DNA of 64,000 nt, from the NCBI RefSeq assembly GCF_041821045.1, contig NZ_JBGUAW010000002.1, positions 248,001-312,000 of the forward strand. The letters run 5' to 3'. Below, one piece after another: positions 20,190 to 29,408 of the stretch. The DNA is from Thiohalorhabdus sp. Cl-TMA (GTDB taxonomy: Bacteria > Pseudomonadota > Gammaproteobacteria > Thiohalorhabdales > Thiohalorhabdaceae). The notes below the pieces were generated by a model. That model made no database searches, was not told the origin of the DNA, and worked only from the letters and a program-made list of their open reading frames with translations. The position numbers were made by a program, and so were the translations under genes. The first letter of the stretch is position 1, and every line of letters starts with the position of its first letter.

Positions 20190-22906
20190 AGGTCCGTAGC
20201 CTCGATCTGGCTGCTTTCGGCGCCTTCCTCGACCGGCGCCTGGAATTCCCCGACGGTCCCGCCGTGGTGATGGGCCCCAACGAGGCGGGCAAGACCACCC
20301 TGTTCAATGCCCTCACCACCATCCTCTACGGCTTCGATCCCGCCAACGAGGCCCAATTCCCGTACACCCCGCGCGCCGGGCGCCGTGCCGAGCTGGAAGC
20401 GGACCTCGTCCTCGACAGCGGAGCGAGCGCGCACGTTCGGCGGCGACTCATGGCCAGTCCCGACGCCCAGTGGGAATCGGACGGCGGCCGGGAGAAGCTC
20501 GCCAACCGCCCCCTGCCGGTTGCCGACCACGTGGACCGGCGCCTCTACAAGGCCGTGTACGCCCTTACCATCGAGGACATGCAGTCCCTGGAGGGGGAAG
20601 CCTTCGCCCGCGTGGAGCAGCGCCTGCTCGGCGAGCTGGGCAATTCCTGGCAGCGCCCGGCCCGCGAGGTGGCCGAGGAGCTGGATCAGGCCGCCAAACG
20701 GCAGTGGCGCCGCGACAAGCGGGGCAAGAGCCGCCACGCCGAGCTGAAGAAGGAGCACGGCGAGCGCCGCAAGGACCTCAAGGCCGCCAAGGAGCATCAG
20801 GGCGCGCTGCGCGAGAAGGAGGCGGAGCGCGCCCGTATCGGCGAGCGGCTCGCCGTGCTGGACAGCCGGCGGCACGCCCTGCGCGCCCGCATCGAGCGCA
20901 GCGAGTCGGTGGGCCACCTGAAGCGCGAGCTGGAGCGCCTGGACCGGCTGCGGGAGTCCCTGGGCGATCCCGAGGCGGCGCGGGCCCTGGGTGCCGATCC
21001 GCGCCGGGACTGGGAGCAGCTCTCCCGGGCGGAGAAGGACCTGAATGCCCGACGCCGCGAATGGGCGGAGGCGGTGGCCCGGGAGCGCGCCCGCCGGGCC
21101 GCGGTCACCGTGGAGGACCGGGCGCTGCTCCGGGATCCGGAGGTGCCCGGTCTGGCGGCCGTGGCGGCCAAGGTCGACGAGGCCGGCGATGCGCTCGCCG
21201 GCCAGCGGGAGGCGGAGGAGCGGGCCCGCGTCGAGCTGATGGAGACCGCCGAGAGCGTGCTGGAAGCGGACTGGCGGGAATCCTACGGGGAGACCCTGGA
21301 GGCCCTGACCCCCGCCGACCTCCGGGCCCGCTGCGATGCCGCCGCGGAAGCGCGCGAAGGCCTGCGGGACGCGGAGCGCCGCCTGGCCGATCAGGAGCCG
21401 GCCCGGCCGCGGCCGCGCCTGCCCCGCGCCTACCTCGTTGCCTCGCTGGCTCTGGCTGCTGCCTTCGGGAGTGCCGCCGTCCTCTGGCCGCCCCTGGCGA
21501 TCCCGGCAGTGGCCGCCGCCGCGGGAGCGGCCGCGGTGCTGGCCTATAACCGCGCCATGGCCAGCCTCGAGCACCAGGAGCAGGGCGCCCGGGAGGGCGT
21601 TCGGGAGGCCCTGCAGGCGGAGGTGGATTCGGCCCGCACCGCCCAGCAACGGGCCGCCGCAGCGGTGGCGGAGCTCACGGCGGACCTGCCCCTGCCCCGG
21701 TCCGCCCTTGCGGAGGCCCGGCCGGAGCTGGCCGACCGGCTGGAGGCCCTGCGCGGCGCTTGGCGGCGCTATCGGGCGGTTCGGCAGGAGCGTGAACGGG
21801 CCGAGCAGGACTGGCAGCGGCGGGCGGGTGCGGTGGCGGAGGTGCTGCGGCGCCACGGCGTCCACCGCGAGGCGGGTCCGCTGCATCCGGCCGCTTCCGC
21901 GCTGGAGGAGGATCTGCACGCCGCCCGCCGGCGCCAGGCCGTCGCCGACGAGGCCCGGGAGGCGCTGGCCGATCTGGCCCGGCGTCGGCACGGGCTGCGG
22001 GCCGAGGACGCCGAGCTGACCAAGAACCACGAAGCGCTGGCCGCCCGCCTGGCGCGGGCCATCCCCGATGCCGGGAGCCTGGAGGAATGCCTGGACCGGG
22101 CCGGGGAGGTGGCCGCCGCCTATCACCGCTGGCAGGAAGGCTGGAACGCCCTGCGGGAGCACTATCCGGATGTCTCCGATCCCCGCGCCCGCGTGGCCCT
22201 GGCCGGGGATGACCTGCTGGAGGATACGGCCCTGCAGGAAGCCCGCGAGGAGCTGGAGGAGCTGGACAACGAGCGCACCGGGCTGCGTGAGGAGGCCGCG
22301 CGCCTGGACCGCGACCTGGAGGAGGGGCGGGCCCTGCAGGACGTGGGCCTGATCCAGGGGCGCATCGCCGACATCGAGCAGGAGATGGAGGAGGCCGAGC
22401 GGGAGCACGACCGCCTGCGGCTGCTGGAGCGCCTGGTGCGGGAGGCGGACCGCCGCTTCCGGGAGGCCCATCAGCCGGATGTTCTGAGAAGAGCAAGCGC
22501 TTACCTAGCGGACGTGACCGGCGGCCGGTACACGCACCTGCTCATGGAGGAGGGGGGCGGATCGGACGCCCTGTGCGTGCGGGATGCCGAAGGTCGGCAG
22601 CACATGGTGGACGGCGAGTCCGCGGAGCTTTCGCGGGGCACCCGGGACCAGGTGTTCTTCGCCTTGCGCCTGGCCGTGGCCGACCACCTGGACAGCAGCC
22701 ACGAGCGCCTGCCCCTGCTGCTCGACGAGGTGCTCGTGCACTGGGACGGCGCGCGCCAGGAGGCCGGGCTGCAAGGGCTGCTGCAGATGGCCGGCGACCG
22801 GCAGGTGGTGCTGTTCACCTGCCACCGCGAGTTCGGCGAGCGCATGGCGAGACTGCTGAATACCGAGCCGCTGTCCCTGCCCGGACCGGAGGTGCGGGCC
22901 GAGTAG
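20186..22906 (+). CDS. AAA/SMC-like ATPase, YhaN-type partner of the exonuclease
   Basis: Starts at a GTG (20186) overlapping the previous stop. The 906-residue protein has an N-terminal Walker A (GPNEAGKTTLFNAL), long charged coiled coils (about residues 170-400 and 480-780), and C-terminal signature and Walker B regions (ELSRGTRDQVFFALRLA; PLLLDEVLVHWD). A hydrophobic stretch near residues 415-450 (ASLALAAAFGSAAVLWP) could be a membrane segment, as in YhaN proteins. No zinc-hook CxxC of SbcC/Rad50 was seen, which argues for YhaN. Confidence 0.87.
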   Translation: MKVRSLDLAAFGAFLDRRLEFPDGPAVVMGPNEAGKTTLFNALTTILYGFDPANEAQFPYTPRAGRRAELEADLVLDSGASAHVRRRLMASPDAQWESDGGREKLANRPLPVADHVDRRLYKAVYALTIEDMQSLEGEAFARVEQRLLGELGNSWQRPAREVAEELDQAAKRQWRRDKRGKSRHAELKKEHGERRKDLKAAKEHQGALREKEAERARIGERLAVLDSRRHALRARIERSESVGHLKRELERLDRLRESLGDPEAARALGADPRRDWEQLSRAEKDLNARRREWAEAVARERARRAAVTVEDRALLRDPEVPGLAAVAAKVDEAGDALAGQREAEERARVELMETAESVLEADWRESYGETLEALTPADLRARCDAAAEAREGLRDAERRLADQEPARPRPRLPRAYLVASLALAAAFGSAAVLWPPLAIPAVAAAAGAAAVLAYNRAMASLEHQEQGAREGVREALQAEVDSARTAQQRAAAAVAELTADLPLPRSALAEARPELADRLEALRGAWRRYRAVRQERERAEQDWQRRAGAVAEVLRRHGVHREAGPLHPAASALEEDLHAARRRQAVADEAREALADLARRRHGLRAEDAELTKNHEALAARLARAIPDAGSLEECLDRAGEVAAAYHRWQEGWNALREHYPDVSDPRARVALAGDDLLEDTALQEAREELEELDNERTGLREEAARLDRDLEEGRALQDVGLIQGRIADIEQEMEEAEREHDRLRLLERLVREADRRFREAHQPDVLRRASAYLADVTGGRYTHLLMEEGGGSDALCVRDAEGRQHMVDGESAELSRGTRDQVFFALRLAVADHLDSSHERLPLLLDEVLVHWDGARQEAGLQGLLQMAGDRQVVLFTCHREFGERMARLLNTEPLSLPGPEVRAE

Positions 22907-22942
22907 CCATGGCGGGCCGCAAGGCCGGCCCCTGGCCGGGCC

Positions 22943-24796
22943 CTAGGCCGAATCCCCGGCGGGTAGCCGGATGACGAAGGTGGTGCCGGGCTCGGGGGCG
23001 TTCCGCTCCGCCCAGATCTTCCCGCCCTTTCCCTCGATGAAGGACCGGCAGATGGGCAGGCCGAGCCCGGTGCCCTCCGGTTTGGAAGTGAACCAGGTCT
23101 GGAAGACCTCGTTCTCCAGGCCCTCGGGTTGCCCGGGCCGTTGTCCCGCACCACGATCCCCACCTCCCCGTTCTTTTCCCGGGCGCTGAGGCGGACTAGG
23201 CGCTTGCGGTCCCGGACGCCCTCCATGGCCTGTACAGCGTTGATCAGCAGGTTCAGCAGGCATTCCTCCAGCTGCATCATGTTCCCCAGGATGGGGGGAA
23301 GGTTCTCCGAGAGGCGCAGGTCCAGTTCGACGCTGAATTCCGTCAAGGTGGAGGAGATGCCGGATTGCAGGGAGGACAATAGCTGATTCACTTCGATGGC
23401 TCGGGTCTGACTCCCGTCCCCCCGCAGGTAGCCGCGGAAGTCGTTGACCAGGTTCCGGGCACGGTCGGTCTGGGAGAGCACCTTCTCCAGCACGAAGCGG
23501 AAATCGCTGGGCAGCTCGGATCCTTCCTGGAGCCGAAGGAGCGCGCCTTCCGCGTAGTTATGGATGGTCGATAGCGGTTGATTGAGCTGGTGGGCGAGGA
23601 CGCTGCCCAGCTGCTCCGAGCTTCCCAGCCGCCGCTGCGGTTCCCGCTCCGCCTGCTTTTCCTCCTGGATGTCCGACAAGATGCCGACCACGTAGCCTTC
23701 GGGGTAGGATCGGGCGTTGCCGTCCACCACCGTGAATACCGCCCATTTGGGAACGGTTTCTCCCGACCGCGTCTCCGTCCAGAGCTCGCCCTGCCAGTGG
23801 CCGTTTTCGCGCAGCTCCGACTGGAGCCGGTCCCGGAAATCGGCGCCGTGAATGCCGGAGACCAGGGTGGATATGTTTTGGCCGATCAGATCCTGCGCTG
23901 CATAGCCCGTGGCCCGGGAAAAGGCCGGGTTCACGCGCAGCAGGGTGCCCGCGTGGTCGCTGATCACGGTGGCGATGCCGATCTGGAAGACCTCCGCGAG
24001 CAGGCGGACCTCCGTGTCCCGGGAGGACTTTTCGGAGGGATCCCGGATGATGGAGGAAAAATGCTTCTGGGCGTCCCCGGGATCGTAGTGGGTCATGATG
24101 ATCTGGTTGACGGGCACCTCCCGGCCTTGCGGGTCCAGGAAAGCCGTCCCGCCGATCCAGATGCCCCGTTCCCGGGCCCTGGGCAGACCCTCCTCCCGGA
24201 GCTTTTGCAGGGCCCACTCCGGCTGTTTGCCAGCCGGACTCTCTTCCTCCTTCGCCGCCCGATCCTCACCGGGCGGGACGCCGATACTGGATTCGCTGTC
24301 CTCCCGGAAGCGGTCCAGGCCCCTGGAATCCGCGATCCAGACCACCTCCGGCAGGCTGGCGAGCGCGTCCACCACCCGTTGCCGCCGACGCCAGCTCCGC
24401 TGGGGCTCGCTGGTGGGCCGGACCTGGAAGAGGAACAGTGGTCCGTGGCCGCTATCCAGGTGGAAGGGCCGGACCTCCACGGGCAGGGAGTCGCCGTCCC
24501 CGTTCCGTGCCTGTAGCCAAAGGAACCGCTTCTCGGGCGGTCCGTTCGGCCAGGCGCGCCACGGTCGCGTGCAGCTCGGAATGGTTGGTGGCGCTGAAAA
24601 AGGAAGGAAATAGCCGAGTGAGCGGCTTGCCTTCCAGCTCCCAGGAATCGTAGCCGAACACCCGCTCCGCCTCCCGGTTGAGGAGACGGACGCGCTCCTC
24701 CTCGTCGACGCCTACGAGTCCTTCGGGAAACTGGTGCAGGAAGAAGTCCGTGAGCTCGGCCTGTCGCTCGTGGCCGAGGTTGGGGGTCTCGAACAT
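22943..24796 (-). pseudogene. PAS-domain sensor histidine kinase with two frameshifts
   Basis: Three reading frames join into one kinase. The N-terminal frame (from 24796, MFETPNLGH) encodes a PAS domain. The middle frame encodes a second PAS region (ATVISDHAGTLLRVNPAFSRATGY) and a kinase dimerisation region (VLAHQLNQPLSTIHNYAEGA) with an N-box (NLLINAVQAM) and VRDNGPG. The last frame supplies the G2 region (GTGLGLPICRSFIEGKGGKI). The shifts fall at about 24525-24545 (one extra base) and about 23124 (one missing base), and they compensate. Either a decayed gene or two sequence errors; the protein reads as intact otherwise. Confidence 0.82.
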
Positions 24797-24927
24797 GCCG
24801 GTGCTGCCTGTATTGCCGCCTCTTTCCTTGAAACTTAGGGAACCGTGCCGGAATGAAATTCCCGGTTCCGGGTTTTCCCTGGGAGGGCGCGCTATGCGAG
24901 TCGGGGGACGAGGTCTCGGAGGAAGGA

Positions 24928-25449
24928 CTATACCGCCTGCCGGGCTACGCTCCGGCGGCGCCAGCGGCGCATGGTGTGGACCCGCCAGGCCCACATGAAG
25001 CCGGTATAGCTGAGCAGTGCCGCGGGAATGGCCAGGATCAGGCTGCCCAGCCAGAGATAGGTGGACTGCTGGATGACTACCTGCAGGTAGGGCGCCAGGT
25101 TGGTAAGCAGCTCGGCCGGGAAGTGCTCGCGCAGGAGGTGGGCGCCCAGCCGGTTGAAGCCCCAATACAGCAGAGGCGTGGTCAGGGGGTTGCTGATCCA
25201 GAGGGCCAGGAAGGCGAGGGGGAAGTTCACGCGGAGCCCGATTGCGGCCAGCAGGGTGAGCGGGGTCTGGAGCCCCACGGTTGGAGTAAGGCCGATGAAC
25301 AGGCCGGCCGCGATGCCGCCCGCCAGGGCGCGCCGATGGAGGCTCCATACACCCCGGCGGGCGAATAGCCACCGTTGGGCGCGGCGTTCGCCCATGCGCC
25401 GGCGAAGCCCGTGCTCCGTAGGCAGCCATTTCTTGATCGCGTTGCGCAT
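24928..25449 (-). CDS. DUF2062 inner membrane protein
   Basis: The start at 25449 gives a 173-residue protein with a basic N terminus and three to four membrane segments (GGIAAGLFIGLTPTVGLQTP; FPLAFLALWISNPLT; LGSLILAIPAALLSYTGFMW). The GLTPTVGLQT and ISNPLTTP motifs are typical of DUF2062. Function of the family is unknown. Confidence 0.85.
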   Translation of the reverse strand: MRNAIKKWLPTEHGLRRRMGERRAQRWLFARRGVWSLHRRALAGGIAAGLFIGLTPTVGLQTPLTLLAAIGLRVNFPLAFLALWISNPLTTPLLYWGFNRLGAHLLREHFPAELLTNLAPYLQVVIQQSTYLWLGSLILAIPAALLSYTGFMWAWRVHTMRRWRRRSVARQAV

Positions 25450-25480
25450 TTTCGTGCCCCCCGAATCCGGGGTTGGGGAC

Positions 25481-25759
25481 TCAGAAGGCGTCCACGTACG
25501 CCTCATAGCCGGTGACGATCAACCGGTACAGGCCCTGGCCGATCTGGATGTGCGCCCCTTCCGGCGCGCCGATCTGAATGGTGCCGCTGCCGCTGTTGGA
25601 CATGCCGGCAATACCGAATTTGTCTTCCCGGATCAGGGAGTCGAGGATTTCCTGGAGCTCCTGGCGCGGAGCCTCGCCGGTCTTGTCGGTCAGGGTGACC
25701 TCGCGGCCCTGGTAGATGCCGGTGACCACCTGCTCGTTTGCCTGCCTTTCCCCTGCCAC
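25481..25759 (-). CDS. Hypothetical protein (92 aa)
   Basis: A small soluble protein with an N-terminal strand/helix part (GIYQGREVTLTD; ELQEILDSLIREDKFGIAG) and a glycine/serine-rich SNSGSGTIQIGAPEGAHIQIG segment. No family recognised. It lies between the PmtA-type gene and the DUF2062 gene on the same strand, with gaps of about 30 bp on each side, so the three probably form an operon. Confidence 0.6.
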   Translation of the reverse strand: MAGERQANEQVVTGIYQGREVTLTDKTGEAPRQELQEILDSLIREDKFGIAGMSNSGSGTIQIGAPEGAHIQIGQGLYRLIVTGYEAYVDAF

Positions 25760-25793
25760 TGTGCGCCTCCTGGGCGGCGGGGCGTCAACGGGC

Positions 25794-26435
25794 TCAACCC
25801 TTCGACGCGATGGCTTCCTTGTTGTTCCGGCATTTTAGCATCGACCAGTAGCCGAACAGGTTTACCCGGTGCTGCTCGACCACCTCCAGGCTGGTTTCCG
25901 CCTCCAGGTCCCGCTGGCGCATGTTGGGCCGCCAGCCCAGGGCGCTGGAGAGCGGCGCCAGTGCCCGCTCCACGCCGCCGACGATGGGGTTCTCCGACTG
26001 GAAGTGGTTGACGATCACCAGCTCGCCGTCCGGCTTGCAGACGCGGCGCATCTCGTCGATGCAGCGCGCCGGGTCGGGCACCGTCGTGACCACGTAGGCG
26101 GCGACCACGACGTCGAAGGAGTCGTCCTCGAAGGTGGTCTCCTCGGCGTCCATCACTTCAAGCAGCTTCACGTTCTCCAGGTGCTCGCTGACCTTTTTCT
26201 GGCGCGCCTTTTCCAGCATGGGCTCGGAGATGTCGATGCCGTAGATATCCACGTCGCGCGGATACAGGGGGAGCGACAGGCCGGTGCCCACGCCCATCTC
26301 CAGGACTTTCTCGCCCGGGTTCAGGTCGATGTGCTCCAGCACGGCCTTGCGTCCGGGCTGGAAGATGGCCCCGAAGAAGGTGTCGTAGGTGCCGGCGAGT
26401 CGCTTGTAGGCCTTTTCTACGGAGCTTAGGTCCAT
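25794..26435 (-). CDS. SAM-dependent methyltransferase, PmtA-type (phosphatidylethanolamine N-methyltransferase)
   Basis: The 213-residue protein has class I methyltransferase motifs: VLEMGVGTGLSLPLYP (motif I), IYGIDISEPML (motif II), DSFDVVVAAYVVTTVPDP and a motif resembling PDGELVIVNHF. The motif I continuation GTGLSLPLYP and HF after motif III are characteristic of the Rhodobacter-type PmtA, which makes phosphatidylcholine from phosphatidylethanolamine. A quinone-type methyltransferase is less likely but not excluded. Confidence 0.8.
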   Translation of the reverse strand: MDLSSVEKAYKRLAGTYDTFFGAIFQPGRKAVLEHIDLNPGEKVLEMGVGTGLSLPLYPRDVDIYGIDISEPMLEKARQKKVSEHLENVKLLEVMDAEETTFEDDSFDVVVAAYVVTTVPDPARCIDEMRRVCKPDGELVIVNHFQSENPIVGGVERALAPLSSALGWRPNMRQRDLEAETSLEVVEQHRVNLFGYWSMLKCRNNKEAIASKG

Positions 26436-26665
26436 GGGCTGGGCGGGTCCTCTTGCTGGGGTGCGTGCCCGGGAGCCCCGAATGCCCCCGGAAAAAAGGA
26501 AGTACGATGCCAGACTCCCGAGGAATCCGGCAAGTTAACGGCAGGATGCCGGAAGTTCCTTACCGGAATGTGGTGGAGGCCCTAGGGGCAATCCATTACA
26601 ATACCGTTCGGTGCGCCATCCGGCCTACCGCGAATGCAACCCTGAACGGAACAAAGGATCCCTGC

Positions 26666-27064
26666 ATGCAACGCATCGTTGCCTCCATGGTCCTTGGCGC
26701 GAGCCTCCTGCTTGCCCTGCCAACCAACAGCAAGGCCGCCAGCTACGTGGCCCAGGATGTGTGGTACAGCACCCTATACGGAGCGGCCGTAGGCGGTGTC
26801 GCCGGGACCGGGGTCATGCTACTCACGGACGATCCCCTGAAACATACCGACTACGTGGTAAGCGGGGTCGGAATCGGTATCCTCTCCGGTCTGTTCTACG
26901 GCATCTACTCCTACGCGGCCACGCCGAGCTACGGGGCCCTCGCCAACGTGGACGAGACCGGAGCCACGCACTACTCGGTGCCCGTTCCCCAGGCCTTTAC
27001 CACCGAAATCGGCGGTCAGCGGGAGACGGGCGTTCGCGTGGATCTGATCCGGGGAAGGTTCTAG
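26666..27064 (+). CDS. Exported/membrane hypothetical protein (132 aa)
   Basis: The start at 26666 gives a signal peptide (MVLGASLLLALPTNSKAAS) followed by two glycine-rich hydrophobic segments (LYGAAVGGVAGTGVMLL; VVSGVGIGILSGLFYGIYSY) and a polar tail. Such paired Gly-rich helices recall small outer-membrane or glycine-zipper proteins. No family recognised. Confidence 0.65.
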   Translation: MQRIVASMVLGASLLLALPTNSKAASYVAQDVWYSTLYGAAVGGVAGTGVMLLTDDPLKHTDYVVSGVGIGILSGLFYGIYSYAATPSYGALANVDETGATHYSVPVPQAFTTEIGGQRETGVRVDLIRGRF

Positions 27065-27323
27065 GAGCAGCGCTCCCGCAGCGCCGCTTCGGGAAAGGGG
27101 GCCGGGCGGGCTTCGCCCTGACGGTCGGACCGGCAGGATGGACCCGCCTTCGGATCGCTCCGGAGCAAGCGGCTCCTGGAGTGTTTCCGGGGCTTGATGG
27201 GACCACGCAGCACGCGGGGTGGACTGCCCGGAATCCCGACTGGAATACTCGGTCCAAGGAACGAATATCCCCAACCTGAAGCCACGGGTCGCCCGGCAGG
27301 GACCGAACCGACGGGAAACAGCC

Positions 27324-27758
27324 ATGAGCGATGAGCAATCCAGCATAGTCGAACGATTCGAGCGCAGCGACGACGCCCTGCGCGATTGGGAGCGCCGCAT
27401 CAATGTCGGCGAGGAGGTGGATGTCTGGGACTCCACTAACGCGGCCATCGATATCCTGAAGGACCTGATCAAGGCCTACCTTCTGGTCCTCGACCGGGAG
27501 TGGGAAGGCACCGAGGACGACCTCCTGGCCCTCTGGAAGGTGGCGGTGAAGAAGAATCCCAGCCTCAACACCATTCGGGACAACTGCCGGGAGCTCATCT
27601 ACTACTACAACTGCGTGGACATGGACCGGCGGGACGCCCTGCCCGAGAACGCCCACAAGCAGGCCATCCGCACCGCCCGGCACGTATACCTCTATCTGCG
27701 CACGCGCGCCGAAGAGTCGGGCGCTCTTGAAAAGGCGCAAGGCCTTGGGGCAGGCTAA
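27324..27758 (+). CDS. Hypothetical helical protein (144 aa)
   Basis: The start at 27324 is the ATG following ACAGCC. The product is soluble and all-helical with acidic N-terminal half (ERFERSDDALRDWERRINVG) and a tyrosine-rich YYYNCVDMD. No family recognised. It is the last chromosomal gene before tRNA-Lys and is probably in its own unit. Confidence 0.6.
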   Translation: MSDEQSSIVERFERSDDALRDWERRINVGEEVDVWDSTNAAIDILKDLIKAYLLVLDREWEGTEDDLLALWKVAVKKNPSLNTIRDNCRELIYYYNCVDMDRRDALPENAHKQAIRTARHVYLYLRTRAEESGALEKAQGLGAG

Positions 27759-27884
27759 GTTCCGGCTTCCTGGCCGCTAAAGGCCGAGGGAGGCTGTAAG
27801 CGCGTTCACGCTCCGGCCAGAAGGGTAGAGGAATTGACCTTTGCCCATTCCATTGGCAAACTTCAGCGCTTCTCGACGACTGTC

Positions 27885-27960
27885 GGGCCGTTAGCTCAGT
27901 TGGCAGAGCAGCTGACTTTTAATCAGCGGGTCGCAGGTTCGACTCCTGCACGGCCCACCA
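27885..27960 (+). tRNA. tRNA-Lys (anticodon TTT)
   Basis: A 76-base cloverleaf with GGGCCGT acceptor pairing ACGGCCC, D-loop TTAGCTCAGTTGGCAGAGC, anticodon stem-loop CTGACTTTTAATCAG (anticodon TTT), T-arm GCAGGTTCGACTCCTGC, and encoded CCA. Its 3' 47 bases are the left attachment repeat of the integrated element, so the 3' half and terminator are now supplied by the element. An imperfect promoter (TTGACC at 27834) precedes it. Confidence 0.97.
27914..27960. repeat. attL core (47-bp direct repeat, tRNA side)
   Basis: Identical over 47 bp to 35720-35766. It covers the anticodon loop through CCA of tRNA-Lys, so integration rebuilds a functional tRNA. Confidence 0.95.
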
Positions 27961-27968
27961 AGTAAATC

Positions 27969-28003
27969 AAGGCTCTACGCGGAAACGTGTAGAGCCTTTT
28001 TAA
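27969..28003 (+). terminator. Terminator supplied by the element behind tRNA-Lys
   Basis: A 12-bp stem (AAGGCTCTACGC at 27969-27980 with GTGTAGAGCCTT at 27987-27998, one G-T wobble) followed by TTTTTAA. It replaces the original tRNA terminator, which is now at 35775-35810. Confidence 0.88.
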
Positions 28004-28006
28004 TTT

Positions 28007-28027
28007 GGGGTGAACTGTTGGGTGAAC
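28007..28027. repeat. Candidate integrase/excisionase arm site, left
   Basis: Two GGGTGAAC octamers 12 bp apart (28008-28015 and 28020-28027). The whole 21-bp unit recurs at 35568-35588 with one mismatch, in the same orientation. The position just inside each attachment core suits arm-type binding sites. Confidence 0.65.
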
Positions 28028-28208
28028 TGACCCCTTAAGTTTGGCCAGCCTGGGTGTAGGAATGAGAGTAGGTGCCTAGGTCCTATTAGCTCGGGAGTGT
28101 GCGGTTCCAATCTCTGGCTAGCATTAATTTGTTGGCTTATGCAAATAAATCTCCTTCTTTTTTAGGTGGGAAATTGGGTCGAGAAGATATATAAAGCGAG
28201 GGAGAATA

Positions 28209-28952
28209 ATGTCAGAGTTTAATCCAGGAGAAAGGGCGTACGTCCCGGTTTCTAGGGTGGATGGATTAGATAGTTGGGATTTCGCGCTTCAGCAAACGGA
28301 GATTCTTGAACGGGAAGCTAATAGCGTTAAGGTTAAATTGGATGATGGCACCGCTTCAGATTGGATTGGAGTTTCTTTACTTCACAAAAAAGTAGGAGTT
28401 TTGATAATAAATATTGGGGATCTGTCTACCGAAGAATACCTTATGGACCCCTTGGCCAAATCAGTTGGCCAATTTTGCAAGCTTCTAATTCCAGATGACC
28501 AATTTAGGCAGATTAGAGTTCGGAGTTTAGAAGAACTTAAAATCCTATGGCACAAAGAGCAAGGTATCTATTCACATGTTATTTGGATTGGTCATGGAAA
28601 AAGTAATGGGATACATTTTGCCGTTGATGGATGGGTAGGTCCCGAAAAGATAAAGCGCGCTTTACATGTAAGGGGAGGTACTAAGAAAACGTATATTTCT
28701 TTATGTTGTAAAAATGGGTATAGAGATTTTGGGGGTGAGCTATCTCGTTCTACAATGTGCAAAAATTTTATAGGGCCATTTCACTCTGTTGATGGGGCAA
28801 CTGCATCCCAGTTTTGTCAGACCTTTTTAACTAAGCATTTTTTGGGTGGAAGTACTCCAAAAGTATCTTTTAGGGAGGCACGAAACGCCACTCCTGGGAA
28901 CGTTAGTTTCAGGCTTTGGAAAGGTGGGGGATTAGAAAGCACAACCGATTAG
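28209..28952 (+). CDS. Caspase/CHAT-like cysteine protease, probable defence or toxin cargo
   Basis: This 247-residue protein is AT-rich, unlike the chromosome. Residues 1-58 look like a small beta-barrel (VKVKLDDGTASDWIGVSLL). From residue 61 the order is strand KVGVLIINIGD, helix, strand QIRVRS, helix, strand YSHVIWIGHGKSNG with candidate catalytic His129, then strand TYISLCCKNG with candidate catalytic Cys167 (Cys166 adjacent). A C-terminal ATASQFCQTFLTKHF...FREARNA follows. This is the His-Gly...Cys pattern of caspase-fold (clan CD, CHAT-type) proteases. It stands alone at the integrase-distal end, where cargo is usually placed. The family call is a motif-based inference. Confidence 0.65.
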   Translation: MSEFNPGERAYVPVSRVDGLDSWDFALQQTEILEREANSVKVKLDDGTASDWIGVSLLHKKVGVLIINIGDLSTEEYLMDPLAKSVGQFCKLLIPDDQFRQIRVRSLEELKILWHKEQGIYSHVIWIGHGKSNGIHFAVDGWVGPEKIKRALHVRGGTKKTYISLCCKNGYRDFGGELSRSTMCKNFIGPFHSVDGATASQFCQTFLTKHFLGGSTPKVSFREARNATPGNVSFRLWKGGGLESTTD

Positions 28953-29129
28953 CCCTTCCGGGGAAATTTTTTATAAAGGGTACAGTATTGTTTAATTTTT
29001 CTTCTATGGGAAATAAAGGTGCTGGTTGTAAGCGGTAACTGGCATATTAAATTCTGAAAAGAAAATAGTCTTCAGGGTAAATTTGGGAATTAATTATTAC
29101 GAAGCATTCTAGATTCGCAGCAGGCCGGA
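28953..29129. other. AT-rich gap between convergent cargo and satellite genes
   Basis: No reading frame or clear terminator is seen. The stretch is AT-rich like the cargo gene, suggesting they were acquired together. Confidence 0.4.
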
Positions 29130-29408
29130 TTATTTATGTGGTCGCCTTCTTAGCGTAATTATTCTATCCGAATATGATTTCTTCTGCGGTTTCCCACCTC
29201 GATCTAATTCAGCATTATCCATCCCATGCACCAGGGCGGCTATCTCGGAGCTAACAGGTATCTTTTCCCGAGGAGTATATTCCCAGTCTTCATGTAAAGG
29301 TTCGTTCGCTAGGGCCACAAGGCTCGCAATATTAGTTATTTTCATCCTCTTCTCTGAGCTTTCCGCCTCCAGATGCTTTAGCCTGCGGCGTTTATCGTTT
29401 ATCCCCAT
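29130..29408 (-). CDS. Hypothetical satellite protein (92 aa)
   Basis: A small basic protein (INDKRRRLKHLEAE at the start; RIITLRRRPHK at the end), AT-richer than the primase gene. Its start overlaps the end of the DUF5681-like gene by 17 bp, so it is last in the leftward operon. No family recognised. Confidence 0.55.
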   Translation of the reverse strand: MGINDKRRRLKHLEAESSEKRMKITNIASLVALANEPLHEDWEYTPREKIPVSSEIAALVHGMDNAELDRGGKPQKKSYSDRIITLRRRPHK

